Made by a program: the position numbers and the translations under genes. 64,000 nt of DNA from Maratus speciosus (lineage: Eukaryota; Arthropoda; Arachnida; Araneae; Salticidae), in contig OZ010799.1 of assembly GCA_963932465.1 (NCBI GenBank), positions 159,770,761-159,834,760 on the forward strand. Direction: 5' to 3'. This document shows, in pieces, positions 45,508 through 57,130 of the stretch (the stretch's first letter is position 1; the number at the start of each line of letters is the position of its first letter). The notes under the pieces are model-generated. The model did no database searches, had not been told where the DNA came from, and worked only from the letters and a program-made list of their open reading frames with translations.

Positions 45508-47570
45508 CTTAACATAATTTTGATAAAACCAGCTCTCATAGAAAAATGACAGGAAAAATTATTTTAAATTTTTCGTTATAAGAGTTGCCAAGAATTAAAA
45601 AAAAACAATAAAATTCTCAACAGAACAATTACTTTACTATTGCAAGATTTCCACGTGAAAAATAAAAATGAAATAAATAGTTTTACGAATTGAATAAAAA
45701 AAATTAATATTACGTCATAAGTTTTCTAGAGAGGATCTTCACGTGAAAACTGAAAGTAAAATAAATAGTTTGACGAATTAAAAAATATATATTTTACGTC
45801 ATATCTACTTATATATATATATATAATGCAAACGGAAATTTCGTTCCGGATCGCTATATTTCGAGTTCTACTGCATGGATTTTGACGGAACTTTTACTGT
45901 TAGATAGGGATCGTTTCAGGAAAGGTTTTAAACTACAACACATCGTTCTACGCATATTAATTATGGAATTATGACGGAAAGTTCTGTTATTTTGGACGAT
46001 AAGGTTATCATTTTATTTCTTGGCGAAATTTATCGTTGATGATAAAATTGAAATGACTAATGCACCTCGAAAGATAAAAGAAAAAATTGTTACCAATTTT
46101 ATTTAAAAGAAAGAAAAGAGAAAAAGAAGAAAAAAATCCGTTTTAATGACTGATAATATTAGAAAACGAAAATAAATTTAAACATGAAAGGGAATGTTCG
46201 TAATGCTTAAGAAATTACTCAGTTAAAATATTGCAATTGAAATAAGATTTGGCTATTTATCCTTTGCTTCAGGTTAAGAAAAATGCATCTGAAAATTTAG
46301 ATCATAGTGAAAGATCTAAAATTCAATCAACAGCAATTTGACATTATTTAATGGAATGTAGTTTTGCGCGTAATTAACTCTGTTTTGTAGCTAACTCTGG
46401 TACATTTGTAGCCATACCGTTACGAACATTTCTAAAGTTTCACATCAAACTTGTTTGCGGATCCGATTACGGATGATTAGGAAGATTTTATTGAATGAAA
46501 ACTACATGTTTATTTGAATCAGTTATCGAGGTTATTTTCCTAGGTTAATAATTGCTTGATTAAAACTGGTATATAAAAAGAAACGGCAGTTAAAATGACA
46601 TTGTTTTAATTTTATTCACACAATTCAGTTTCAAATATCCACTTTTACATGATTCACATTTTTTTAAATATAAAAGTTAAATACTGATTTGACTATATTT
46701 ACTCTACTGGAATTCGAAGATAAGAAACTGTAGAAAACTTGCCAAAAGAAGACGTATATTACCAAATATAATGTAACGTAAAGAGAGATTGTATTTATGC
46801 TATCAGATACACACATAGCACCAAGCTAAGAAGCCCGGAGTAAAAGAACTAACAAACGAAAGAGAATAACCCGAACATTCTTTAAGTTAAATGTTCAATC
46901 CCTGCAATCATTGTAATTCTCTCTTTTTTAGTAGTGTGGTGATTAGAGAACATTTTAATTTCTGATCATCGTAATGGCCGCATTTCCCTCCCAAACTCTA
47001 CACGATGTACTAAAGAGTTGCTTCTGAATTGCCAGAATTTCGTCTAACGCATCAGATAATATAATAGCGCAATGGCGTCCAATGAATATTCAGAAGATGC
47101 GGAAGGACTTTCCAGGTGAAGGTCCATATTAATTTAAAATACAGGGTCGAATTATCCATTTCGTTTGATTGAAGGTTTATTTGAAAAATGGACCAGCGCA
47201 GTTGGCTCAGCTTGCTAGTTGGAAATATAATAGACGTCAGCAGGTGACTATGTAAAGTCATGTGAGTTTGAAAAAACGTATTAAAACATGATAAAAATCC
47301 GACTATGGATATATTAACATATGTCAATATTTTGAGTTTTTCTGAAATTATTTTCGCCCTTTTTAAGCCTATGTCATAGATATGCGTGTGTTTATTCATC
47401 TATATTACACATTTTACAAAATGTTTAGGTCCCTAGAGCTCATTCTTAGTGAAGAAACTGGGTTAATCACTGATATCAATTTAGGTTTTGTTGGTGAAAT
47501 TAGTGCTCAACTTCGAAATCTACCTCCGCCTGTAGGCCGAGCCAGCAGAGATTTTTATATTTTTTATTTA
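45508..47570 (+). repeat. Second copy of the 33105-33774 segment, split by a Helitron
   Basis: 45508-45803 and 47219-47570 together align with 33105-33774 in the same orientation. Confidence 0.85.
45804..47218 (+). mobile_element. Non-autonomous Helitron (H3), 1415 bp
   Basis: It starts TCTACTTATATATATATATA after A (45803) and ends GCTTGCTAG before T (47219). The paralogous copy reads straight through AT at 33402-33403 with matching flanks on both sides, so borders and A^T target are exact. The terminal stem is weak. No ORF of note. Its ends differ from the other two Helitron families here. Confidence 0.88.
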
Positions 47571-47853
47571 AAAGAAATTATTACTTTGAGAATAAATCTT
47601 TGTATGATTTTAAGTTAAATATAACACGAATGTATTATAAATGTTTGATAAAAAAAAAAAAAAGAGAGAAACTTGTAGTTAAACGATAAAATGTGATAGA
47701 AATTTCATGGCACGTATTTCTCGAATGATACAGAAGGAAATATAACCGAAAGGGGAACGTGCGTTTACAGAATTTTCAAATATTTCTGAAAATAGTTCTG
47801 TAAAAACATTTACAAATACTTTTAGTGTCATAAGAATATGAAATATATGTTAA

Positions 47854-48608
47854 GGGGTCTCAGGTCTCTTGAAGCTTCATAATATTCGAAATTTTAATTT
47901 TTTTAAAATGTTAAACTCGTATCTTTTCTGAACATTTTAATATAATTTTTTTCATGAAATTCTCATTAGAACAGAAGTTATGTCTTTTAGAATTATACAC
48001 GCTCAATAGCTGAAGTGGCGTTTCCGAAACTTTGAAGTCATTTTTCTCCAAATGACGTTTTTGGGCATATCGCGCACGATATCTCAAACACTTCTGAATA
48101 TTTTTTCAATAAATTATTAAAACATATGTTTCTTATTAATCTGTATAAACTGAACCTAAAATTTCCTTTTTATTGTTAAAAAAATATATATTTTTTTGGT
48201 AATTATGTTGTTCAAATTTTCAACATTTTTTATTAGCTAAAGACAAATTTGCATTAAATATATAAAAATGCTTTAAATACAAATTTATTTACGTTCAATG
48301 TACTTATTGCAATCTGAAGTATACATAGGCACCAACATTTTTATTCTAGTTTCAATAGTTATTTTCTAATCGTGCGCGTAAGCTGTTATACCAATTTTGT
48401 GCTCATCAAATGTCTGACAGTTTGGATGCCCTTGTAAATGCTAGTTTTGCATCTTGCAATTTGTTAAATACATAAATGATTGAACGTTCTTATATCTTTA
48501 ATCTCAATAAAAATTGTGTTTTGAAATCATATGCATTTTAAGATATTAAATGTTGAAAATTATATCTTTTTTCCATTTTTTTTCCAATTTTAAGAGTCCT
48601 GAAACTCC
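47854..48608. mobile_element. TTAA element, 755 bp
   Basis: TTAA at 47850-47853 and 48609-48612. Ends GGGGTCTCAGGTCTCTT and AAGAGTCCTGAAACTCC are inverted repeats. No transposase. Confidence 0.85.
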
Positions 48609-48612
48609 TTAA

Positions 48613-49025
48613 AACTGCTATACTGCACGAGACAATAATTAATGTATTCATCAGTTAAGAGCAATGTATGACATAAATGTAAGGTAAAGGCACCATTAGT
48701 GAGCCATTTATGGATGTTTAACTAATTATTATTAAAGTCTTAATTAATTACAAAAGATATATATACATTTTCATCCTAGTCCTAACCTTCATGTATCGGA
48801 ATAAACATTCAAAGTTTCAAATTATTTTCTTCGGAAAAAAAAATAAAAAATGTTACCTTCCTCTATGCTCCAGTAGTGCGCCTAGTAAATTTATGAAGCA
48901 TGAGCTTTTATGTTTTCAGCTTATGCAATAAATTATTTACAATATTACAGAGTATATCAACAACAGTTTAATTCAAAATAAAACATAATATTAAAGAAAC
49001 GATATTTTAGATATAAACTTATCTC
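48613..49025. other. AT-rich non-coding stretch
   Basis: Nothing recognised. Confidence 0.5.
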
Positions 49026-49029
49026 TTAA

Positions 49030-49239
49030 CCCTTGCCGGCGCCGTGTCCTTAAAAAATGACACCTAATTGTAATTCCAAAACTGACAAACGGCACCAAGA
49101 ATATTTAACTAAAATTTTCCTATTATAATGTACATGAAAATAAGCAAGTTGGTACTTTCTAATAAATTCGTTTATAAATTGCGGTGTCAGTTCATTACTT
49201 CATCAGTTTATAAACAGAATTACTCCGCGCCGGTAAGGG
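49030..49239. mobile_element. TTAA MITE, 210 bp
   Basis: TTAA at 49026-49029 and 49240-49243. Ends are CCCTTGCCGGCGCCG and CGCGCCGGTAAGGG. Homologous to 33779-33985. Confidence 0.92.
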
Positions 49240-49243
49240 TTAA

Positions 49244-50872
49244 TGAAATTTATGACGATCATGGATTTATTAATAAAGAGGAATTGACATATCAGTAAAA
49301 TAGTGAAGCTTCAATTGTAAACGCTTTTGCTGGTGTGGATTACCGCCTAAGAAAACTTATTTTTCTCAGCAACAGACAATTCTTGCAAAAGTAGTAAAAA
49401 AGATAAGAAAAAGAAAACTTCATTCGCAGATTATCAATGTAATCCTGAAAATATTCACATCAGAAAAACATTTATACATTCCTTTATTGATATAAAAATA
49501 TGAAATATATATTGTGAAATTCCATCCCAGCACGTTCCGTATCTGCGCTCTAATTTATAAAAAATGAAAATCGCTACTAGTGTCACCAGGCAAGAAAAAT
49601 TTATAAGTTAAATGTTCGAAGACTCTTTTTTCCGATGTTTTCATGACGTATAAAAAGAATAAATACATATCACCATTATCTCCTTTGATTAAACTTTCAA
49701 GAATATGTATTATTATTTATAGAAAGCATTTATGACATTGCGGAATTTCAGGTGTGTGTGTGTGTGTGGGGGGGGGATTTGGAACTACCCAAATAGCATT
49801 TTTAGTTGGCAGAAAATTTGCAGCAGCCTTGCTTTGAAAACCTGCAAAGTTGCATCAAGCTCAGCATGACAAGACTGAAAGTTCCAAACAAGACTGCAGC
49901 AAGATAACGCAAATGCCAAAGTCACCACACTTTGAACTTGCAGCTAACTTGTCGTGCAAGCTAAATTCATGCTGTATCACATTTATTGCAAATTAACGGC
50001 AAGCAAGTAATAAAAAATACTGCAAAACAGTAATCTTTCCATGCCTACAATCTATGTTTATAACTGCAACACTATAAGTTTAACCCCTTCGAAGGAGTCC
50101 ACAGACCTGATCAGGTCTACTGATGCGAACGCACCGTCAGAAGGTGCGTGCATCGCTTTTGTCACCATAATGAAGTTAAGGTAATATTTGTACTTTTCAA
50201 TGGGACCCTTTTTTGGTGTTTAATAAGTATAGCGTCTAGAAAAAGCGGTGCAAACCGAATAAATTTTTCTGCAATTTCTGCGTATGCGCTGATTGTCTAT
50301 TCTCTCAACAGAGGGATTTTTTGCTTTCGTCCCTTTCGTGAATTAAAGACAGTCTTGCCATCAGTTTCACAACAAGCTACTCATGCAAGTGGGTGATGGT
50401 ATACCTTGCGGGAGATTTGCTGCGAATTTCTCAATTCAAATTTGTCACGCAAAATAATATCAGAAAAAGTCAAGCTTGCTGTTAATGTTCATGCTATCTG
50501 AGTATAACCATTCTCATCAGTTTAACTGGGCACTTTTCTTTTTTATTTATACTTCTGTTTCATTTTGTATTTCATCCATCTCTTTCAGTTTAGCTTATTC
50601 CATGCTAATGGCGTAAAAACTTTTCTTTAAAAAAATTTTTTTGTTATGAAAATAAATATTTGGAAAACAAAGATATTTTTGTCTAGTACTATGTCATTTA
50701 TTTTGACTAATTAATTTATCTTGGTTAGAAGTCGCATTGTTTTATATTTAAAAAAATCTGAATCTCCACCTTTCAAAAAATGCATTGCGCATTTAAATGC
50801 CAAGTTCTTTCAAGCTTTCCCGTTAATTTTTATTCGTGTTATAGCATTTCAGGTAAGTTATACATTTGTTTT
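49244..50872. other. Non-coding stretch with dispersed repeats
   Basis: 49265-49360 matches 85-175. A (GT)n/G run is at 49752-49776. TTTAACTGGGCACTTTT at 50519 repeats the spacer between the paired elements downstream. No gene. Confidence 0.5.
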
Positions 50873-51283
50873 AGCTCACAGGCTATAAAAGCCTAAGAGC
50901 TAATGTATTCGCAGATTCTATATGTACGTACGTATGTATGTACGTATGTATGTAGGTAATGCGATAACTCCTGATAGAAAGATCCGATTTGCTTCAGATT
51001 TTGTAAATTGGTTCATTCTGATAAGGCGGTTCCATGATTAGCTTTGGAGGTTCATTGATTAAGTATAAAGGGGGGAACGAGGGGCTAATTCCCCTGCTAA
51101 TTTAGATAAATGAGTTTTTCATACAGAATTATCGGATTTGCTTCAAATTTGGTATACCCGTTTATTCTGAAAAGGCACTTCCCTGATTATTTACCGTTTT
51201 GATAAAAAAGAGTGAGTTCTGTTTTACGAATAATAGACATAAAAAAGAGTACAATATACAATTATTATGAATAGCCTGTGAGC
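50873..51283. mobile_element. TIR element, first of a tandem pair
   Basis: AGCTCACAGGCTAT and ATAGCCTGTGAGC are inverted ends. It holds a (GTAC/GTAT)n run at 50926-50955. Confidence 0.75.
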
Positions 51284-51314
51284 CCAATGCCACTAGTTTA
51301 ACTGGGCACTTTTT

Positions 51315-51748
51315 AGCTCACAGGCTATCAAAGCCTGTAACCTAATGTGACCGAAGGTGCTGTATGTACGTACGTACGTTTGCACGCTTGTACGTACGTA
51401 TGTATGTACGTTTGTATGCACTTAACGAGATAACTCATGATAGAAATATCCGGTTTGCTTCAATTTTTGTAAATTGGTTCATTCTGATAAGGCGGTTCTC
51501 TGATTAGTTTTGGGGGTTGATTTTCTAAGTATAAAGAAGTAACGTAGGACTATTTCACCCATGGTTTAAATAAATGGTTTTTCCATGCAGAATTATCCGA
51601 TTTAAGACAAATTTGGTATATCGGTTTATTCTAATAAGGCACTTCCCTGATTATTTACAGTTTTCCTCAAAATGAGTGAGTTCTATTTTATGAATAATAG
51701 ACATAAATAAAGATATAATATACAATTAGCGTGAATAGCCTGTCAGCT
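51315..51748. mobile_element. TIR element, second of a tandem pair
   Basis: Same ends and order as 50873-51283, with its own GTAC/GTAT run (51363-51420). Both are followed by 'GTTTAA.TGGGCACTTTT'. Confidence 0.75.
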
Positions 51749-52533
51749 CAATGTCATGAGTTTAATTGGGCACTTTTGTTTTTTATTAAGTTTTGTCATA
51801 ATGTGATTCAATATATATATATACTAGCTGTTACCCGTGACGTCGTTCACGTAACATAAAAAGAAGAAATGAATTAATTAAGCAAAACATTTCCCTTCCG
51901 ATAATTAAAAAAATATATAATAAACCAATTGTTTATCACATTTTATAAGAGACAATCTATATATATAAATATATATTACGCTATCGTACGTGGCATATAA
52001 ATCGCAGTTATTTTTTAATTGTTTAATGGCAACGCCCAAATGAAACGCATCTCATTGGTTATTGAACAGCATTTAATGCATCGCTATACCTATAAAGGGG
52101 TATCCGTAGGGGACCGCATTCTGCCACCAAAAGTGACGCGAACTTGGCGATATCTCTAATAATTCGCAAAATTCCCATAGACTTCCATTGTAAACCAATA
52201 GGGTTTACTTGCTTACAGAAAATCAACAAATTGAGATATTTTAATGCAACAAAAACTAATATTAGCTTAAGGGATTATATTATTTATATTTAACCCTCTC
52301 GCTGCGTATTTTGTTTTTTATTATCAAAATAGGTTCAAAAATCACGCATTGTTTTATTAAATATTTCAACTCTATGTATAGCTTACAGTTTAAATATGTA
52401 AAAATTTTTTGTAAAAGAGTTCGACATCATTAACGGGATATGATATTAGAAATTAGGCGAAATCAGGACTGTCAATGGAGACTATTTTTATAGTCTATTG
52501 TAAGAAAATCAATTTTGCAGTATAATTCTCTTA

Positions 52534-55020
52534 CAATGGAACAATCAAGCAGGTGTTTGGATTCCCTAGTTGCATGGCAACTTTACATCCAGGCTAAGAG
52601 TATATTGTGTTACAATGCAATGGGAGCCTTGGAAAAAAGAGCGTTTAAACGCGGCTAGTAGCCACGAAAAAATGGAGAGTAAAAGCTAAAGAGATAGACA
52701 ATTTTTAAGAAAAAATTGTTAGTAGAACTAGTAGGAAAAAAAAAGTTCCATATGATCCACATAAGTGTCCAGGACAGGCGAAAAAGCTACCAAAGGAAGC
52801 CCCATAAAAAAAAAGACTCAATTCAGAGACCATACATTTAATATAGCATGTTAAGTAAAAAAGTTTGACACAGTGAATAAAAGAAACAAAACTAAATATT
52901 TACATAATTACAAGAGAATTTAAATTACTTAAAGTAAAAAAGAATAATAATGTAAGAAAAAGCTATAGTGAGGAGAGTTCAAACCAAATAAACAGTTAAA
53001 TGCAAAAGCCGAGGGGATCAAACGACAGCAGGAGGACGGCGTCCACCCAGTCTAGTAATTTGAGGAGAAAAAAACATGAAAATAAAGGAAGTAAGAGTAA
53101 TATCATGAGAAGAGCATAAAATACAAGAAAAGAAGTTTTTTTTTTTTAACTTTTTAAACAAACAACACAGACAAAAAAGAAGGAAAAAAGTTTAGCAAAT
53201 GAAGAGCTTAATCTTCGTTAATGTTGATCTGACTAGCAAGTTTATCAAATTCATGTAGTATAACCATTAATTTTTGCATCGGATTATCGAGGTTCTTAGT
53301 CTGAGTTGAGATGTTCTTTATGCATTTTAGGAATTTAGTGATTTGAAAGATTTGTTTGACTTCGTTGAAAGTATTAAGAATGTCTTTAATATCATTGGTA
53401 TAGTTAGTAGGAGCATTAGAATTTTCAATAGTAGGGGAGGAATATGTGTTTGCGGTAGTACTATCATTGTTATCAGAGTTTAATTCTACATTACTTGTAG
53501 GGGGTTCAGAGTCTTTAGTATTTTTGGTATAATTATAATTCTTAAATATATCCGCTAAGATTTGGGTTTCTTGGGATAGATTGCTGACGCTATTACTTGT
53601 TTTTCGGTTCTGTTTATTTTCGAGTCTATAAGGATTTTTTGGACAACCACGGAAATTCGCTGGGTGCCCCAGTCCGCAATTGGCACAAGTGGGTTTAATA
53701 CGCCCCTTGTGGTGACAATCTGTACTTAAATGTTTATCTCCGCATTTTACACATTTAGCATCGAAGCCACACACTTCTGATGCGTGACCGTAACCCTGGC
53801 ATTTGTAACATTGTTTTACACGATTTTTGCTAGTAAAAGCTTCAATCTTAACAGAAATATAATGTATATTGTTAATTTGGTAAATTTCTTCAAAGTTCTT
53901 ACGAGGGATAACATTTACCATGTATATTGGCATTGGTTGGCCAGTTTTACGATTTTTAAGCATGGCAGCCCTAGTGACTGCGAAACCATGCTCCCTGAGA
54001 CTATCTTCAATAATTTTAGTATCGGTGTAAAAGGGGAGGCCCCTAATGCATATTTTTTTTGGTCGAAGTTCTTTAGGATCAAGAGTTGTATATTTCTTTT
54101 TGTTTTGGTCAAGCCATTTCTGAGTAGATTTAAAGTCCTTATCAGAGTTACATTGTATAACAATGAGTTCGCCTTTTAGCGTTATTTTTGGTTTTTCCAA
54201 GTTTAACACCGTAATTTCATGAGCTACCGCCGCCCAATTGCTGTCGACTTCGACGTAGAAGGGGTTAACAGAATTTTTAACTTTGACAGTATTCTGAGTA
54301 TTATCACTAACATTTGACTCATCCATTTCTATATTTTCAGTAAGGGTAACTTCATTAGCGATATTCTTATATTTATTACTTAGAGGGATAGGTGAACTCT
54401 CCTCTGAAAGAGGACGCTTAACGCCTTTCTTAACTGCATTGAAAATTTCGTTTTTAAGGTTAGTATTAGTAAGAAAAAAATTTGGAGTTTTTTTATACTT
54501 AATAGCGCAAAAAAAACTAAAGATAGCTGAATTTAACAAATTATCATGGGTAGGCTCCCCAAGCAAAGTAAAAACATCAAGACAAGTTTTTCTTGCCTCT
54601 TCCTGTTCAGAGGCAGAGTCGGAATATCCAGCTTTAGCCTTAATATCCAAGATATATTGGTCTACGAAGGTGTAAAAATCACCCAGTATAGTCTTTGAAT
54701 AGTCCTCAAAGTTCGAAGAAAATCTATCAAATTGGTCTTTGAAATTACTGTTTAACGATCCATTACATATTTTGTCGATAACTTCCTTGATATAATAATC
54801 TTGATCATCAGTAGCCGTCATAATGCAGCACTAAATAGCGAGCGAAAACTATTCTAACGAACCGCCACACCTGCCATTCACACTGCGAAAAATATAACAT
54901 GCGATGGAGTGGGAGCAATCACCTCACATGACCCCTCTCAACAGAGCTCCAACGCAAAACCCTGATGAAAAAATGAGAAAATGAGAGTGTAATGAGAGTG
55001 AGGTGATGAGTGCAAAATGA
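52534..55020 (-). mobile_element. ORF1-only non-LTR retroelement, about 2.49 kb
   Basis: AATTCTCT stands at 52524-52531 and again at 55021-55028, at the point where the surrounding MITE is broken, and is read as the target duplication. On the minus strand the unit has about 200 nt of 5' leader, one 537-codon ORF and about 670 nt of 3' region ending TTCCATTGTAAG. No endonuclease or reverse transcriptase ORF is present in any frame. It resembles the 'half-LINE' type that must use enzymes of another LINE. Borders are accurate to a few bases. Confidence 0.7.
53208..54821 (-). CDS. Jockey-type LINE ORF1 / Gag-like nucleic-acid-binding protein, intact
   Basis: Such ORF1 proteins bind element RNA and act as chaperones in the retrotransposition particle. 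The 537-residue product starts MTATDDQDYY and has an acidic-polar N-terminal half. An RRM-like fold follows at about 255-330 (PKKICIRGLPFYTDTKIIE), the 'PRE_C2HC' type of insect LINE Gags. Three zinc knuckles come next: CYKCQGYGHASEVC (338-351), CVKCGDKHLSTDC (357-369) and CANCGLGHPANFRGC (379-393). The tail is Asn/Ser/Thr-rich and ends in a helical segment. Length fits complete ORF1 proteins. It is the only long uninterrupted ORF in the window, although its surroundings are decayed. No ORF2 follows. It may be a recent half-LINE copy or a selected gene; the sequence alone cannot decide. Confidence 0.9.
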   Translation of the reverse strand: MTATDDQDYYIKEVIDKICNGSLNSNFKDQFDRFSSNFEDYSKTILGDFYTFVDQYILDIKAKAGYSDSASEQEEARKTCLDVFTLLGEPTHDNLLNSAIFSFFCAIKYKKTPNFFLTNTNLKNEIFNAVKKGVKRPLSEESSPIPLSNKYKNIANEVTLTENIEMDESNVSDNTQNTVKVKNSVNPFYVEVDSNWAAVAHEITVLNLEKPKITLKGELIVIQCNSDKDFKSTQKWLDQNKKKYTTLDPKELRPKKICIRGLPFYTDTKIIEDSLREHGFAVTRAAMLKNRKTGQPMPIYMVNVIPRKNFEEIYQINNIHYISVKIEAFTSKNRVKQCYKCQGYGHASEVCGFDAKCVKCGDKHLSTDCHHKGRIKPTCANCGLGHPANFRGCPKNPYRLENKQNRKTSNSVSNLSQETQILADIFKNYNYTKNTKDSEPPTSNVELNSDNNDSTTANTYSSPTIENSNAPTNYTNDIKDILNTFNEVKQIFQITKFLKCIKNISTQTKNLDNPMQKLMVILHEFDKLASQININED

Positions 55021-55203
55021 AATTCTCTGATAGATCTCGTTAAAGTCTATACGAATTTTTTTGTATTTAAAAAGTGGTCCGAGTTGAAATAAAAAATAGT
55101 CGCCAGTGGAAAAAATGAATCCCCGAGGAAATCTCGGATTGCGCAAATTTTGCTACTTTTACGTTGCCCGATGAAATCTCGAGTTGCGCAGCGAGAGGGT
55201 TAA

Positions 55204-55619
55204 GGGAGTCCAAGTAAATTAAATTATGAATAAAAGTAACATGATACAATGCTTAGCATGCTTTCCCAAACATAAATTTTAAGGGAGACCAAACTGGTCG
55301 CCAATGGCGGCTAGTATGAGTAATTTAAGGTGTTTTTTATTATAAGGTCATTGACATAACTTAGGTTTATACGCTGAACCAGGATGTCTGTTTATATCAT
55401 GAAGTAATAAGAAAATGGCAAAGATGTCATATAAGCACCGGGAACCTAATTGTCGCCAACATAGATTATTTTGCTTGATATGGTAACCCAGCTATTGTTG
55501 TTTATTTATTAATACATAGTTTATTTACTTTAATTTTCTTTTAAAATTATATAAATTTCTTTGTTCTATACTTCTTAATGAAGATTTTATTTATTTATTG
55601 TTATTTCCTTTTTTCAGTA
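55204..55619. other. Non-coding interior of Helitron H2
   Basis: AT-rich. GGTCGCCAATGGCGGCTAGT near 55297 is GC-richer but unassigned. Confidence 0.45.
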
Positions 55620-55865
55620 GGCCCCACCAGTGGCTGAGAGGTTCTGCTCTCGAAGCTGGTAGACGGGAGGTGCTGGGTTCGAACCCAATCGCGCCCGTCG
55701 GCCTAACCGTTTCGGAGTTTTCGTGGTTTTCTTCGAAGCCTTGTATTTTCCATGCGTAAATACGGGTTAGGTTCCCTTAGAAAGACCCCCACGAAGGGCA
55801 CTCCCCCTAGGGCCTATATCCCTCGAGTAGATAATCGGCCGTCAACAATCAACCCAACCCAACCC
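55620..55865 (+). mobile_element. tRNA-derived SINE, 246 bp
   Basis: It is flanked by an 11-bp duplication TTTTTTCAGTA (55609-55619, 55866-55876). The head is tRNA-Ser-like: A box GTGGCTGAGAGG, a CTCTCGAAGC loop, B box GGTTCGAACCC. The body contains AAATACGGGTTAGGTTCC and the tail is (AACCC)n. Confidence 0.95.
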
Positions 55866-55876
55866 TTTTTTCAGTA

Positions 55877-56867
55877 ATAGAACATAATTTAAAAATATAC
55901 ATGTAACTGGTATTCGAAAACGATGTTTTCTCCAAATTGGTGTCAAAAAGAGATAGCATCAAACCAAGTGCGTATATGGCATCTGTGCCAAGAAAATTAT
56001 CGGATGATACTGTTTTATATGCTTTACAATCATACTTGTCATCAAAGGTGGGCGAACAATTGGTCATCTGTAATATTATTAAGTCTTTACCACACAAAAA
56101 ACAAACCTGTTTACAACAATGTATTTACTTTTGCACCTAATTTCTTTCTCTAAAAAAGCAAATTGATTGCGAACCCGATTACAGAACATAACCTTTCTAT
56201 CTACTTACTTTTTTACTTTTTAAGAATGAAAATACATATTTCATGCTAATCATTACGTCATTTTCGAATTTGCTAATTTTACTGTGCATATTATTGACAT
56301 TTGCTGTCCATTTGCTCTTCAAAAGTTTTTTTTTTAAATTTTAAATTGAAATTTAAATCTTTGTGTTAACCGTGCGCAGACGATAAACCGTAGTCCTTGA
56401 CAACAATTTTCTTTAAATAATAAGAATTAATATCATAACACAATCTCATTTTATTTCAACATCAAAGCATATCCGTTTTATATTTTCCATATATGACGTC
56501 ACATTTGCCTTTTTTCTGCACTTACTCAAAATTCATGTTCCTTGTATAATTAAAAATACTTGCAAATTTCCGTTTTAATCTTTCAATTAGAAATTAAATT
56601 ATTATTCTAAGTTTTTATTTTTTGGCAACGAAAAAAGGAAGATAGTTAAATTTTATCGAAAAATGTCAATTCATTGTGTATAAAAAATAATGAAATTTTG
56701 GATTATTAAGCAAAGTATTTGAATAAAACAAATTAAACATAGCCTATGTTCATTTCCGAGTTGTAATCCATCTATATCCGAAAATACAAAAGTATTAATT
56801 CATTCGTTTAGTTGCTGACTTCATTCAAACATTCGGACATACATTGACATTTATAATATTATAAGGA
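55877..56867. other. 5' part of Helitron H2
   Basis: Non-coding. The last 300 bp align with 2700-3100 of H1 in inverse orientation. Confidence 0.7.
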
Positions 56868-56922
56868 TATATTAATTCTATCCTATTGATGATGTGTTTT
56901 TGCTCCATTTTACGTTTCTTAA

Positions 56923-57126
56923 CACTAGAAAGACGGGGAATTTTACTCAAATTTTATAAAAAAATATTTTGCACCAGAATTTTTATTTTAAATTATTAAC
57001 CTATTGATTTAACTAGTTTTTTTCCTTTATTACCTTTTAAACTAGTTTTACAAAGAAATTTCTCTTTCGAACCGAAATATATTCATTTCATAGCGGTCAA
57101 AATGACCGCTCACCGTCTTTCTAGTG
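56923..57126. mobile_element. TTAA MITE, 204 bp
   Basis: TTAA at 56919-56922 and 57127-57130. Perfect inverted ends are CACTAGAAAGACGG and CCGTCTTTCTAGTG. It is the complete relative of the fragment at 1-80. Confidence 0.95.
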
Positions 57127-57130
57127 TTAA

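Larger units (their letters stand above)
52464..55112. mobile_element. hAT-like MITE split around the ORF1 element
   Basis: The left part (CAGGACTGTCAATGGAGAC, GTAAGAAAATCAATTTTGCA) and right part (TTAAAAAGTGGTCCGAG, AAAAAATAGTCGCCAGTGG) align with the two halves of the MITE at 29257-29429. The right border is not exact. Confidence 0.7.
52294..55199. mobile_element. TTAA element inside Helitron H2, split
   Basis: TTAA at 52290-52293 and 55200-55203. Ends CCCTCTCGCTGCG and CGCAGCGAGAGGG are identical to those of element A. Confidence 0.85.
51824..56867 (-). mobile_element. Helitron (H2), 5.0 kb, carrying a nest of insertions
   Basis: On the minus strand it starts TCCTTATAATATTATAAATG at 56867 after A and ends GGGTAACAGCTAG at 51824 before T. 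Both ends align with H1 (2700-5682) over more than 130 bp each. TGTTAC/GTAACA can form the terminal stem. It contains TTAA element 52294-55199 with the ORF1 element inside, and a SINE at 55620-55865. No Rep/helicase. Confidence 0.92.

Noticed and set aside
53784..54179. Plus-strand 131-codon ORF inside ORF1
   Set aside because: Antisense shadow of the intact ORF1.
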